A stretch of 54,871 nucleotides of DNA from an uncultured Bacillus sp. GTDB lineage: Bacteria > Bacillota > Bacilli > Bacillales > DSM-1321. The position numbers and the translations under genes were made by a program. The stretch is from assembly GCA_934215995.1 (NCBI GenBank), contig CAKQBC010000001.1, positions 1 through 54,871 of the forward strand. Direction: 5' to 3'. Shown here piece after piece: positions 1-7,241 of the stretch. Numbering within the stretch: position 1 is the first letter of the stretch; each line of letters begins with the position of its first letter. The notes beneath the pieces were generated by a model. The model was given only the letters and a program-made list of their open reading frames with translations, searched no databases and was not told where the DNA came from.

Positions 1-77
1 CTCGGGATGAATATTTGGCAAAATATGAAGAGTTAAAGGCTGAGGCCGAACTTAAAAATCTAGAAAAGAAAAAGAAA
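1..77. repeat. Terminal direct repeat, left copy (circular overlap)
   Basis: These 77 bases are identical to 54795-54871. The rep frame is continuous across the join. An exact 77-base overlap is what a k-mer assembler leaves on a circular contig, so this is probably not a biological terminal repeat. Confidence 0.93.
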
Positions 78-872
78 AAGGCGGAGAAAAAAGGGGTAGG
101 GGAAAAACTCACCCACCCCTACGGGAAAAACTCCCCTACCCCTACCGGAGAAACTCTCCCAGGGGTGGGGGAGAAACTCCCTACTAATAATACCAACCTT
201 AAAAAGACGAATTTGAAAAAAACGAATGTAAATAAAACCAACCTAGCTCAGGCCGAATATTTATCTAAAATCGAATCTATTAAACTACCTGATGTTATTA
301 AGGAAGTTTTAAAAGATAAGGTTGGTCGGTTGGTTTCTGATAACATTTCTCTTATAGATTTAAAAACTCATTTTCTATCTACTGAAAATTTCGGAGAACG
401 AGAATATGCTTATGTCCTTAATGCGGTTCTTTCTAATGCTAAAGACAAAATCGGAAGCATAGCCGCTATCATGAATAGTTGGCTTGCTAAATACAATGCA
501 CCTGCTAACAATGGTAAAAATACTGGCGGTGGAAACTCCAAGCCTATTAGAACGGAGCAGCTCCCTGAATGGTGGGGCAAAGATGATTGGAAAAAGGAAC
601 GGACCCACTTGTCTCTAAAAGCCTTAAAAGAGATGCGTTCCGAAGTGGAAGAAAATAAATTGTCTTGGCTGGAAGAATTGATCAGGTCCAAAATTGCTGA
701 AGAAATGAATTTGGAATCTAAATCTATTTCGGAAATAAATGATTTAATCAAAAGCTATAAATACTTCCTGGATTCTGGTCTTGGTAACAAGGACGAATTA
801 CTTCTAAAAATCGAGATTACTGAAAATCATATAAAATTTGAGGAATTGCGCCAAAAATTAAAAGCTATGTAA
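1..872 (+). CDS. Replication initiator Rep, C-terminal part
   Basis: Continuation of the frame that starts at 54278. Joined across the circle it makes 462 residues. This part holds a long Lys/Glu-rich helix, a Gly/Pro/Thr linker whose DNA is four direct repeats (88-179), and a helical C-terminal domain (about 258-530). An internal TTG at 15 is not a start. An N-terminal winged-helix domain, an iteron-filled centre and a helical C-terminus are typical of theta-plasmid initiators of Gram-positive bacteria. The role, binding the internal iterons and recruiting host helicase, is inferred from that architecture. The Lys/Glu helix may be a flexible spacer. Confidence 0.8.
   Translation, partial: RDEYLAKYEELKAEAELKNLEKKKKKAEKKGVGEKLTHPYGKNSPTPTGETLPGVGEKLPTNNTNLKKTNLKKTNVNKTNLAQAEYLSKIESIKLPDVIKEVLKDKVGRLVSDNISLIDLKTHFLSTENFGEREYAYVLNAVLSNAKDKIGSIAAIMNSWLAKYNAPANNGKNTGGGNSKPIRTEQLPEWWGKDDWKKERTHLSLKALKEMRSEVEENKLSWLEELIRSKIAEEMNLESKSISEINDLIKSYKYFLDSGLGNKDELLLKIEITENHIKFEELRQKLKAM
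88..179 (+). repeat. Four 23-bp iterons inside rep, candidate plasmid origin
   Basis: The element GGRRAAACTC ends at 110, 133, 156 and 179, a strict 23-bp period. The centre of the unit alternates between GGGGTRG (copies 1 and 4) and CCCCTAC (copies 2 and 3). Because 23 is not a multiple of 3, the encoded peptides shift frame (GEKL, GKNS, GETL, GEKL). The DNA is therefore conserved rather than the protein. Iterons within the rep gene are known as origins in RepA_N-type and related plasmids. Confidence 0.82.
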
Positions 873-877
873 AAAAT

Positions 878-897
878 GGGGGCTTTCCCCCTTCTCT
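878..897 (+). terminator. GC hairpin after rep
   Basis: GGGGG (878-882) pairs with CCCCC (887-891), followed by a T-rich run. It could be a weak terminator or an mRNA stabiliser between rep and the next gene. Confidence 0.45.
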
Positions 898-922
898 TTA
901 AACAACGAGGAGGTTTTAAGAA

Positions 923-1219
923 ATGAATGCGGAAATGAAAAAGTTTTTAAAAAATCAACCTTGGGATAACTTTGCAAGTGGAGGATTATTGCAGTTTCAT
1001 CCTGAGTCTGGTGGGGTTAAGGTTCGGGACCAGTTGGGCTATGAGCCTACGGTCGAAGAACTGGATAAATTGTTGGCCGCGATGAAAAAATATCGCGATT
1101 ATAAATGGATTCAAGAACTGCCTGAAAATGAAGATAAGGAATATCTTGATTACCTTGAAAGTGAATTTAATAAGGCAGCTGAAAAAACAAACTTTAAAGC
1201 GCCAAGTGTTAAAAGATAA
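923..1219 (+). CDS. Small hypothetical protein, 98 aa
   Basis: ATG with an excellent ribosome binding site (GAGGAGG, 7 bases upstream). Soluble, charged and probably mostly helical, with an aromatic KYRDYKWIQELP segment. No family recognised. It begins a run of small early genes just after rep, so it may be a plasmid or early-phage accessory protein. Confidence 0.7.
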   Translation: MNAEMKKFLKNQPWDNFASGGLLQFHPESGGVKVRDQLGYEPTVEELDKLLAAMKKYRDYKWIQELPENEDKEYLDYLESEFNKAAEKTNFKAPSVKR

Positions 1220-1235
1220 TCTAGGAGGTGCTTTC

Positions 1236-1430
1236 ATGTTAAAAAGGTATTCTGTCGCTTTTGGCGGCGATGAATGGGGCATGGTGATTGATTGCGATAC
1301 CCCGAATCAGGCCGATGAACTGTGCGAAGCGTTTAAATGCTATTATGGGGACAAGCTCGACCATATGGAAATTTTAAAAGATGGGGAGCCTTATAAAATA
1401 GTGATTGAACCACCGTTCCCGGTTAATTGA
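1236..1430 (+). CDS. Small hypothetical protein, 64 aa
   Basis: The ATG at 1236 follows AGGAGGTG. The in-frame upstream start at 1128 lies within the previous gene and is rejected. The sequence has a mixed alpha/beta pattern (start MLKRYSVAFGGDEWG, end YKIVIEPPFPVN) and resembles no family I know. A strong hairpin follows at 1435. Confidence 0.68.
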   Translation: MLKRYSVAFGGDEWGMVIDCDTPNQADELCEAFKCYYGDKLDHMEILKDGEPYKIVIEPPFPVN

Positions 1431-1434
1431 ACAC

Positions 1435-1462
1435 AGGGGGCTGTCCTGCAGCTCCCCTTTAA
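1435..1462 (+). terminator. Rho-independent-like hairpin
   Basis: AGGGGGCTG (1435-1443) pairs with CAGCTCCCCT (1449-1458), followed by TTT. Stem of about 9-10 bp with a short loop. The T tract is short, so partial termination or mRNA protection is possible. Confidence 0.6.
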
Positions 1463-1494
1463 AATACATATTCTATTAAAAAGGGGGTGGGAAT

Positions 1495-1728
1495 TTGAAA
1501 AAGTTTGACCAAGCTCCAGATGAAGAAATTACCGAAGCTATCACCCGCATGCTGGAAAAGGAAACCGGACAAAAGATTTTCACCATGCGTGTCGAACAAG
1601 TGGAAGCGGATGACCTGGCTCTCGATACGATTGTCGTCATGGAAGATAAATCGGTCCTGAAGGGGCTTATCTCTATTCAAACGATCGACGGAAAGATGGC
1701 CTGCCGGATGCAATTAAATTATGTATAA
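1495..1728 (+). CDS. Small hypothetical protein, 77 aa
   Basis: TTG start after AAGGGGGTGG. Acidic protein: a helical N-terminus (residues 1-25) followed by a beta-rich half. No recognised motif. It is followed closely by the coiled-coil gene at 1743 and probably shares its transcript. Confidence 0.65.
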   Translation: MKKFDQAPDEEITEAITRMLEKETGQKIFTMRVEQVEADDLALDTIVVMEDKSVLKGLISIQTIDGKMACRMQLNYV

Positions 1729-1742
1729 GGAGTGGGAAAACC

Positions 1743-2120
1743 TTGAAAGAAATTCTAATGGACCTTTTGAAAGATGCAATGGAAAAAATCGAAGAGCAGG
1801 ACGACCGTCTGAAGGTGGAAGTCGGTACGCTTGATGAGGAACTTATCGCCAAGCACCTGAAAATGAAAAAAGAGAAACGCCGCTTGAAAGATGAAATGGA
1901 ACTGAAAGCCAGGGAAATTGAACTCCGTTTTAAGCGTGAAGTCGAAGAAGTGATGGAGCCACTTACGGAATCGCTGGATGCCGCTCATGACGAATTCTGG
2001 GACGCGGTAACAGAAAAGTTTGGCTTGAACCCGGATGATGAATTAAATATCGATGTGAAAGCAAAAAAGGTTTACCGCGTGATTGATACGCCTAAAGTGA
2101 ACAGCCGCTTCATGCAGTAA
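1743..2120 (+). CDS. Coiled-coil protein, 125 aa
   Basis: TTG start after GGAGTGGG. Residues 1-85 are almost entirely charged heptad-like helix rich in Lys and Glu. The rest is a small globular tail (around FGLNPDDELNIDVKAKKVYRV). This suggests an oligomeric scaffold or adaptor protein. No family recognised. It lies immediately upstream of the triple-HTH gene. Confidence 0.68.
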   Translation: MKEILMDLLKDAMEKIEEQDDRLKVEVGTLDEELIAKHLKMKKEKRRLKDEMELKAREIELRFKREVEEVMEPLTESLDAAHDEFWDAVTEKFGLNPDDELNIDVKAKKVYRVIDTPKVNSRFMQ

Positions 2121-2169
2121 TTTGTCGCTCTAGTCTCTCTATTCTTAAAAACTTGAAGGAGTTGAAAAC

Positions 2170-3372
2170 GTGGAAACCAGCGCGCAAATAGAAAGAGAGT
2201 TTTATCAAGACGTACGGAACCTAAAACGAACGGCGAACGGTATTCATGCTCGAAAAGGGAAGCGGGGCTATGTCGGAACGATGCGGCTTACCTCGGACCT
2301 GTTGAGGGGCAAAGAAAAGAAAAAATATATGGGTAATGGAGAGGTCGTGACTTACAACATGTTTCAGAGTTTGTGCAGCTATGATGATTTTCAACAGAAA
2401 CCGATAAATGAACAAAAAGTCGTCATGGAAAACTGGCGTAAAATTTATAAGAATACGGAGATTATCGATGCGCTCGGAATCCCGAAAGCGAAATTTTATG
2501 AGTTGATGGATGAACTGGATGTCAAAAAGAAAGAGGCAGGACCAAACGCTAAAAAGCAGCGAGATGTGGTTCCGCATGAAGGGGTAATGCCTTATGATCA
2601 ATTCCTGGCTTTGCCGAAGGAACAACAAAAAGAAACACTCATCCAACTCCGCGAAGATTTCACCACCGAAGTAATTAAAAAAGCGTGGGGCCTTTCCACT
2701 GGTAGCTTTTATTCCTTGATGAAGCGGATAGGAATCCAAACCAAAACACCAAAGCCCACCCGCAAAGAAATTGATTTTCAAAAGGTTCTATCGGAGCCGG
2801 AATTGTTACCGTATGCGGATTTAAAACATCTGAAAAAGGAACAGCAGGCGGAATTATTCGATGAATATAAAGAACGCTTTAATGGCTCTTTGAAGGACTT
2901 GTCGAAAGCGTGGGGTGTTCCGGTTAATACCTTATATGGCGTGTCCAGCCGCTTGAAAACTGTATTATATGAGCCTACGGAACGATTGGAAGAACAAGAA
3001 AGCTATTCGTCACTGGAAGAATTGCTGAAGCAAACAGCAGCAGTGGTCGAATCTCCTAGTTTGGAAGTGCCTAGTGAAAATGAAGAAGCTCCGACACCAC
3101 AAGTATCGCCTGAAACGGAAAATCTAAAAAATGAAATAGAAGAATTGAAGCAGCTCGTTTCAAAATTGGCCGCTCAGACGGTTCCCCAACAACCGGATGA
3201 AATGTCATTAGGATCCAAAGTGGAAACCCCAACCTCTACCCAAGGATTCACGCTCAATTTTGAAGCGGAAAAAGAAGGCTTTCTTTTAAATCAAGAAATC
3301 CAGCATTTTATTCGTATTCTGGAAAAGAACCCGGAAACGTTCAAAGTGTCTATTTCAATCACCAAAAACTAA
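2170..3372 (+). CDS. DNA-binding-like protein with three HTH-type repeats, 400 aa
   Basis: GTG start after GAAGGAG. Three related units of about 50 residues occur at roughly 57-115, 138-185 and 215-262. Each has an aromatic/QKE helix followed by an HTH-like segment (ALGIPKAKFYELMDEL, AWGLSTGSFYSLMKRIGI, AWGVPVNTLYGVSSRL). A Pro/Glu linker, a short coiled coil (about 315-335) and a small C-terminal domain follow. Repeated HTH units plus a coiled coil suggest a protein that bridges or multimerises on repeated DNA, possibly a replication or segregation accessory factor or a regulator. That role is inference. Confidence 0.72.
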   Translation: METSAQIEREFYQDVRNLKRTANGIHARKGKRGYVGTMRLTSDLLRGKEKKKYMGNGEVVTYNMFQSLCSYDDFQQKPINEQKVVMENWRKIYKNTEIIDALGIPKAKFYELMDELDVKKKEAGPNAKKQRDVVPHEGVMPYDQFLALPKEQQKETLIQLREDFTTEVIKKAWGLSTGSFYSLMKRIGIQTKTPKPTRKEIDFQKVLSEPELLPYADLKHLKKEQQAELFDEYKERFNGSLKDLSKAWGVPVNTLYGVSSRLKTVLYEPTERLEEQESYSSLEELLKQTAAVVESPSLEVPSENEEAPTPQVSPETENLKNEIEELKQLVSKLAAQTVPQQPDEMSLGSKVETPTSTQGFTLNFEAEKEGFLLNQEIQHFIRILEKNPETFKVSISITKN

Positions 3373-3439
3373 GCAATCCCTCTGGTACTAGAATTTCCCT
3401 CCCTTTTTAAAAAAGTAGCATATGGCAGCTATTGGTCCT

Positions 3440-3468
3440 ATGTACGTGAACTTGCTTTATGCTACAAT
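3440..3468 (+). promoter_or_regulatory. TGTACGT-family promoter for the DUF3846 gene
   Basis: TGTACG (3440-3445), 17 bases, then TACAAT (3463-3468). The upstream motif continues as TGTACGTGA. It is followed by hexamer array 3476-3493 and a GGGAGG ribosome binding site. Confidence 0.6.
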
Positions 3469-3475
3469 CATTTAT

Positions 3476-3493
3476 GTAAACGTAAATATAAAC
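3476..3493 (+). repeat. RTAAAY hexamer array, 3 units
   Basis: GTAAAC, GTAAAT, ATAAAC in register, between the promoter and the ribosome binding site of the DUF3846 gene. Confidence 0.8.
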
Positions 3494-3514
3494 ATGAAAA
3501 GGGAGGACCCTCTT

Positions 3515-3853
3515 TTGAAAAAACAAGAATTCATTAACGTGGTAGTCGTGGAACCGAACGAACTACCTTATATAAAAAAGGTTCAAAATGAACTAGACCC
3601 TATGAAAGAGATTGTCGGCGGCTGGCTGGAAACGTGTTTCCTTGGCTCTGATATCGTTCTGGTCTGCAATGAAGAAGGGAAGCTGATGAATTTACCGCCG
3701 AATCGCGTTGTCTCTAATGATGTAATCGTAGGAACGTTCTTTATTTGTGGGTTGGACAGAACGAATGGCGAGTTTGTCTCTCTGGATGAACACGACACCA
3801 ATTTGGTTATGGACGACTTCTCCAGAGCGGTCATAATGCCAAAGGGGGTTTGA
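3515..3853 (+). CDS. DUF3846 family protein, 112 aa
   Basis: The TTG at 3515 is chosen because GGGAGG sits just before it; upstream in-frame starts run through the promoter and hexamer array. The segments EIVGGWLETCF, DIVLVCNEEGKLMNLPPNRVV and VGTFFICGLD match the conserved core of DUF3846, a small family common in phages, plasmids and mobile elements. Biochemical role unknown. The stop codon abuts the start region of the nuclease gene, so the two are probably co-transcribed. Confidence 0.78.
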   Translation: MKKQEFINVVVVEPNELPYIKKVQNELDPMKEIVGGWLETCFLGSDIVLVCNEEGKLMNLPPNRVVSNDVIVGTFFICGLDRTNGEFVSLDEHDTNLVMDDFSRAVIMPKGV

Positions 3854-3859
3854 TGTAAC

Positions 3860-4603
3860 ATGCTACCACAAGGCTATTTGTCGGTCAGCCAGGTGAATAA
3901 ATACCTGGCTTGCCCTAAATCCTACGCCTATAAATATATAGAGGGGTTGCCAGAAACGATCGGCAGCTCCCTCGTAGTCGGCCAGTCATTCCATAAGGTC
4001 ATAGAAGAAGCCAATAAGAGGAAAATGGAGACTGGCGAACTCTTAAATGAGGAAGAAATAAAATCTATTTATAAAGCACACTGGAATTCGCGGGTTCATG
4101 AAATCGACTGGAAAGATGATGAAGATCCCGAACAAGAACAGGAGCGCGGGTTGACCCTTGCAAATGCTTATTTAAATGATATTGGAAAAACGCTAGAACC
4201 TGTCGGCTTTGAAACGGGATTCACCGTAGAAGTTGAGGAAATTCCTTTTAAGGGATATATCGACTTGATGGAAGCTGACGGTTCTATCCGGGACTTGAAA
4301 ACCTCTAAAAAGTCACCCGCCAAAGATACCGCAGAAAAATCTTTGCAGCTTACCGCTTATGCTCACGCTTATCGTGAAATGACCGGATTGAAAGAAAAAG
4401 GTTGCTCATTGGATTATGCGGTCAGCCTGAAAACCCCTAAAATCGTAAGGCTTGAAACGGAAATAACCGAGGCTCGAATAGACCGCTTTAAAGATACAGT
4501 TTGGCAGGTTGCCAATGCAATAGAGAAAGGTGTCTTTCCACGAAACGAAAGCGGGACAGCCTGCTCCTATTGTTCTTTCAAAGAATTCTGCAAAGGGGAG
4601 TAA
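3860..4603 (+). CDS. RecB/Cas4-like PD-(D/E)XK nuclease with Fe-S cysteines, 247 aa
   Basis: An N-terminal conserved segment (SVSQVNKYLACPKSYAYKYI) is followed by the catalytic core, GYIDLME, DLKTSKK and QLTAYAHAY, the D..(D/E)xK..QxxxY signature of RecB-family nucleases. A C-terminal CSYCSFKEFC plus the early Cys in LACP fits the four-cysteine iron-sulphur cluster of AddB/Cas4. Likely a DNA-end-processing exonuclease working with Erf and SSB. No Cas1 or Cas2 is nearby, so a CRISPR role is not supported. An ATG-TAA pair (3853-3858) precedes the start. Confidence 0.87.
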   Translation: MLPQGYLSVSQVNKYLACPKSYAYKYIEGLPETIGSSLVVGQSFHKVIEEANKRKMETGELLNEEEIKSIYKAHWNSRVHEIDWKDDEDPEQEQERGLTLANAYLNDIGKTLEPVGFETGFTVEVEEIPFKGYIDLMEADGSIRDLKTSKKSPAKDTAEKSLQLTAYAHAYREMTGLKEKGCSLDYAVSLKTPKIVRLETEITEARIDRFKDTVWQVANAIEKGVFPRNESGTACSYCSFKEFCKGE

Positions 4604-4688
4604 ATAAAATTTTCTGATTTAACGTACATGTTTTCGGGTATAGATAAAGTGGCCCATAACTTCCGCCCTCACGAGTGGATTATGGCTT
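4604..4688. other. Noncoding stretch with a possible hairpin
   Basis: No credible gene. It holds ACGTACAT near 4622 and an inverted repeat of GCCCATAA-like and TTATGGC-like arms (about 4653-4687) ahead of the terminator. It may be a transcript tail or leader. Confidence 0.4.
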
Positions 4689-4716
4689 AGCTCCCTTTCC
4701 CCAGAGGGAGCTTTTC
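4689..4716 (+). terminator. Rho-independent terminator
   Basis: AGCTCCCT (4689-4696) pairs with AGGGAGCT (4704-4711), followed by TTTTCTT. It ends the rightward early operon before mazEF. Confidence 0.8.
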
Positions 4717-4733
4717 TTATGGGCTTTTTTAAT

Positions 4734-4760
4734 AAAAAAAAACCTCCGAAAAATCGAAGG
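4734..4760 (-). terminator. Terminator of mazEF
   Basis: On the minus strand a stem CCTTCG/CGGAGG (one mismatch) is followed by a run of T (plus-strand A run 4734-4742), directly after the mazF stop. Confidence 0.65.
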
Positions 4761-4767
4761 GATTCAT

Positions 4768-5097
4768 TTAAGCCAAAAATGTATGTATTTTAGCGAAACA
4801 TTCATCTATCACACTTTGAGGTGCTTGGCCTTTTATATCAATTCCACGGGTGCGCCAGTCAAGATTTTTTACTTGGTCCGTTAAAATAACACCTTCAAAA
4901 GCCAAGCCCACTGGGAGCTTGACTTCATATCCCCATCCACGTTCAGTGTTGGTGATAGGACAAACGGATGCAAACCCTGTGATTTGATTGAATTCTTTGG
5001 GTGATAAAACAATGGCTGGCCTTCTTCCAGCTTGCTCTCGGCCTGCTTGCGGGTTGAAACTTATATAAACTAAATCGCCACGATCTGGTGTTGCCAT
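4768..5097 (-). CDS. mazF: MazF-type endoribonuclease toxin, 109 aa
   Basis: The N-terminal segment PDRGDLVYISFNPQAGREQAGRRPAIVLS and the downstream CPITNT block are the hallmark of MazF/PemK. Length is normal. MazF cleaves mRNA at short sites unless bound by MazE. Its ATG overlaps the mazE stop by one base, indicating translational coupling. On a plasmid prophage it would act in post-segregational killing or phage exclusion. Confidence 0.92.
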   Translation of the reverse strand: MATPDRGDLVYISFNPQAGREQAGRRPAIVLSPKEFNQITGFASVCPITNTERGWGYEVKLPVGLAFEGVILTDQVKNLDWRTRGIDIKGQAPQSVIDECFAKIHTFLA

Positions 5098-5351
5098 TAA
5101 ATTAATTCATTCCCCTCTACCCCAAAATCGATTTCATCATGAGCCTTATCTGGTGTACACTGTGCTAAGAGTTCCGCTAGTGAATACTTCTTAATCGGTT
5201 TTCTTGGAACTAACGTGATTGTACCTTCGTTTTTCATCACTCTCATCTCCATTTCTGAACCTTGATTAATATCCACTATTTCAGCAACATCTTTCGGGAT
5301 TCGAACGGCTAGACTGTTTCCCCATTTTTGGGCGGTCACTGCCAATGTCAT
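5097..5351 (-). CDS. mazE: MazE-type antitoxin (AbrB fold), 84 aa
   Basis: The ATG at 5351 is preferred because AGAGGTGGA lies just upstream; an in-frame ATG at 5420 would add 23 charged residues. The N-terminal swapped-hairpin DNA-binding fold is clear (AQKWGNSLAVRIPKDVAEIV) and a C-terminal tail would wrap MazF. It should neutralise MazF and repress its own promoter through the repeats at 5424-5480. Confidence 0.9.
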   Translation of the reverse strand: MTLAVTAQKWGNSLAVRIPKDVAEIVDINQGSEMEMRVMKNEGTITLVPRKPIKKYSLAELLAQCTPDKAHDEIDFGVEGNELI

Positions 5352-5423
5352 TACTTCCACCTCTTTCCCCTGTTCCTGTTCCTTATTTCCTTGGATTTCC
5401 ATTATAGCATCTCCATTCAATTT

Positions 5424-5480
5424 TGTATATACAAAGTATCTACACTATAGTATATACACCGTATCTACATTTGATACACC
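5424..5480 (-). promoter_or_regulatory. mazEF promoter/operator repeats
   Basis: Upstream of mazE, GTATCTACA occurs twice and TATATAC/GTATATA elements are arranged as inverted repeats around a TATACTATAG-like region. This is a typical autoregulated MazE operator layout. Confidence 0.6.
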
Positions 5481-5518
5481 TATTTTTTGTTAAAAGAATG
5501 GACTCCATTCCCACTACA

Positions 5519-5553
5519 CGTACGTTAAATAGTACGGTAAACTGTATTTGTGG
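5519..5553 (+). promoter_or_regulatory. ACGTACGTTA...TACGGTAA promoter module
   Basis: CGTACG (5519-5524), then TACGGTAA (5533-5540), then GTGGTTGAG. It matches the modules at 5986 and 9239. It drives the zinc-finger gene at 5611. Confidence 0.5.
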
Positions 5554-5558
5554 TTGAG

Positions 5559-5594
5559 ATAAACGAAAACATAAATGTAAACATCAACATAAAA
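5559..5594 (+). repeat. RTAAAY hexamer array, 6 units
   Basis: ATAAAC, GAAAAC, ATAAAT, GTAAAC, ATCAAC, ATAAAA in unbroken 6-bp register, ending at the AAGGAGG ribosome binding site of the next gene. Confidence 0.85.
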
Positions 5595-5610
5595 AAGGAG
5601 GCAAAACAAT

Positions 5611-5799
5611 ATGAGGACTTGTTCTGAATGCGATAAAAAGATGATGGAAGGTTATGTGATTGATGGCGGTCTGGATTATTACTGCTCCGATGAATGCCTG
5701 CACAAACATTTCACCGAGGAAGAATGGGAGGAAATGTACGACGAGGGAAACTCAGAGTCATACTGGACTGAATGGGAAGAGGAGGATGAGGAAGAATGA
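5611..5799 (+). CDS. Small acidic zinc-finger protein, 62 aa
   Basis: AAGGAGG ribosome binding site. CSEC (residues 4-7) and CSDEC (about 26-30) form a treble-clef or TRASH-like metal site. The C-terminal 30 residues are almost all acidic or aromatic. It shares the pattern with the protein at 14526, so the two may be paralogues. Possible protein-binding or DNA-mimic function; unproven. Confidence 0.72.
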   Translation: MRTCSECDKKMMEGYVIDGGLDYYCSDECLHKHFTEEEWEEMYDEGNSESYWTEWEEEDEEE

Positions 5800-5957
5800 G
5801 CGCAAAGGTGAAGGTGGAATTCCTGAAAAAATATAAAAGGGTGAGCGCGAAAAATATAAAAGAGGTCGATGCTATCTTAACGGAAGCATGGAACCAAGGG
5901 ATTAATGCTCAGGCCGATTCCGCTCTTGGCGGTTGGTTGGTGACGATCAAGCGGTAA
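5796..5957 (+). CDS. Small basic hypothetical protein, 53 aa
   Basis: Starts within the end of the previous gene (ATGA overlap), so it is probably translationally coupled. Begins MSAKVKVEFLKKYKR and ends GGWLVTIKR. Contrasting charge with its acidic neighbour suggests they might interact. No family recognised. Confidence 0.6.
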   Translation: MSAKVKVEFLKKYKRVSAKNIKEVDAILTEAWNQGINAQADSALGGWLVTIKR

Positions 5958-5985
5958 CTGATATGGATTAAAGATCCACTACTAA

Positions 5986-6023
5986 TGTACGTCACTTTAC
6001 GGTAAGATAACAATGTGGTTGAG
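5986..6023 (+). promoter_or_regulatory. TGTACGTCA...TTACGGTAAGAT promoter module
   Basis: TGTACGTCA (5986-5994), TTACGGTAAGAT (5997-6008), GTGGTTGAG (6015-6023). Followed by a hexamer array and a ribosome binding site. Confidence 0.55.
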
Positions 6024-6025
6024 AG

Positions 6026-6049
6026 GTAAACATAAACGTAAACATAAAC
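6026..6049 (+). repeat. RTAAAY hexamer array, 4 units
   Basis: GTAAAC, ATAAAC, GTAAAC, ATAAAC, then AAGGGAGG. A textbook copy of the element. Confidence 0.9.
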
Positions 6050-6065
6050 AAGGGAGGAAAACAAA

Positions 6066-6236
6066 ATGAACAACTATCAAAAAGAAAAGAAATTTATGGA
6101 GCAATTCGGTGAGGGTGTAAAAAAATCAGATATCGAAATCTGCGGCGATGACGCTACTATCTATACCGATGAAGGAAAACACTTCTTTATGTTCCAAGAG
6201 ACTGAATGGACTTATATGGGTTCAAAAGAATGGTAA
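6066..6236 (+). CDS. Small acidic hypothetical protein, 56 aa
   Basis: ATG after AGGGAGG. Begins MNNYQKEKKFMEQFGEGVKK, then a beta-rich acidic part (IEICGDDATIYTDEG, FFMFQETEWTYMG). No known motif. It has its own promoter module and hexamer leader. Confidence 0.65.
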   Translation: MNNYQKEKKFMEQFGEGVKKSDIEICGDDATIYTDEGKHFFMFQETEWTYMGSKEW

Positions 6237-6270
6237 TTAAAAATAAAAAACAACTAGGAGGAATTACATC

Positions 6271-6693
6271 ATGAAACTTTTAAAAAAATTATGGGATTTA
6301 CAAATGGAAGCATCAAATAACCAAATGGCAACTGTTGAAATGGAGTTTATTGGCGGTCATCCAAACTTTAAACCGGGGAAAGTCATCAATATGCGTAAAG
6401 ACAAAAACGGGAAAGTTCTATTTACCTCTTTATTAGGAAATGTAGAGTTGAAAATCGTGAATTATTCCTGGGGTGAACAGTCAAAGCGTTCAGCCGGAAA
6501 AGCGGCAACAGGAGCTATTATTGGTGGAGCTTTGACAGGTGGTGTCGGACTAATTGCCGGAGCCGCTATTGGTGGGAAAAGACAAGATAATTCCGTCTTG
6601 CATATGAGCGTAGAACAAAATGGAGTAATGTATCATTTGCAATTTAGAGCTGACCAAAAGAAATACAACGAATTTATCAAGAAGGTTTTGTAA
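6271..6693 (+). CDS. Glycine-zipper protein, 140 aa
   Basis: AGGAGG and the ATTACATCATG start context. A soluble beta-rich N-terminal domain (1-70), a Gly/Ala-rich hydrophobic segment (about 77-105, with GAIIGGALTGG and GLIAGAAIGG) and a small C-terminal domain. Glycine-zipper segments insert into or pack along membranes. It precedes a membrane protein with the same start context, so a joint membrane function such as exclusion is possible. Confidence 0.7.
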   Translation: MKLLKKLWDLQMEASNNQMATVEMEFIGGHPNFKPGKVINMRKDKNGKVLFTSLLGNVELKIVNYSWGEQSKRSAGKAATGAIIGGALTGGVGLIAGAAIGGKRQDNSVLHMSVEQNGVMYHLQFRADQKKYNEFIKKVL

Positions 6694-6740
6694 TTAAATT
6701 ATCTAAAAAACAAAAACAAACAAAAAGGAGACTTTACATC

Positions 6741-7043
6741 ATGAAAAAAGCAACTAAGATTTTAAAAATTGTATCAGGTTCACTTGAGGCTCTATTAGGA
6801 ATTCCAGTATTGGGAGGAACGATCGTTATTGGATTGGCTTGGACTCCACTTGTATTAATGCTTGTACTTCATATCGTTACGGTTATTCTCGCATCTAAGT
6901 CCGGCGTTCAAAAGGGCGCATCTATCCTTGGTATCGTCACTTCTTGTGTGGCAGCTATTCCTGGGGTTGGTATGGTGATGCATATTATCACAGCGGTTCT
7001 ACTTCTTATCGATGGAATCAAACAACCAGCGGAGGAAGCCTAA
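6741..7043 (+). CDS. Small membrane protein, 100 aa
   Basis: AAGGAG and the TTTACATCATG start context. Two to three hydrophobic helices (about 18-50 and 58-92). No family assigned. Operon with the genes on both sides; the next gene starts two bases after its stop. Confidence 0.68.
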   Translation: MKKATKILKIVSGSLEALLGIPVLGGTIVIGLAWTPLVLMLVLHIVTVILASKSGVQKGASILGIVTSCVAAIPGVGMVMHIITAVLLLIDGIKQPAEEA

Positions 7044-7044
7044 A

Positions 7045-7239
7045 ATGGAAAAATTCACGAAGTTTGAACATCAATATATTTTAATGTTGGCTGGCCGCGC
7101 AAAGCATGACTTAGAAAAAGACTTAGAAGGACAAAAGGGATATATCGACCCGAATATTCCTACTTATATTAAAACGCTGGAAAGCATTGCTCGTAAGTGC
7201 TTTAACAACATGAAAAACGACACAGGGGAGGAAATCTAA
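7045..7239 (+). CDS. Small hypothetical protein, 64 aa
   Basis: The ATG at 7045 follows GGAGGAAG, which lies in the end of the previous gene. Helical and basic (KFEHQYILMLAGRAKHDLEK). No motif recognised. Part of the 6271-8076 operon. Confidence 0.65.
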   Translation: MEKFTKFEHQYILMLAGRAKHDLEKDLEGQKGYIDPNIPTYIKTLESIARKCFNNMKNDTGEEI

Positions 7240-7241
7240 AA

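Noticed and set aside
1..77. Biological terminal redundancy of a linear virion genome
   Set aside because: The exact 77-base length and the continuous rep frame fit an assembler overlap of a circle better than a cohesive or terminally repeated end.
3860..4603. Cas4 and thus a CRISPR module
   Set aside because: The nuclease has the Fe-S cysteines, but there is no Cas1/Cas2 or array; a phage recombination nuclease is simpler.
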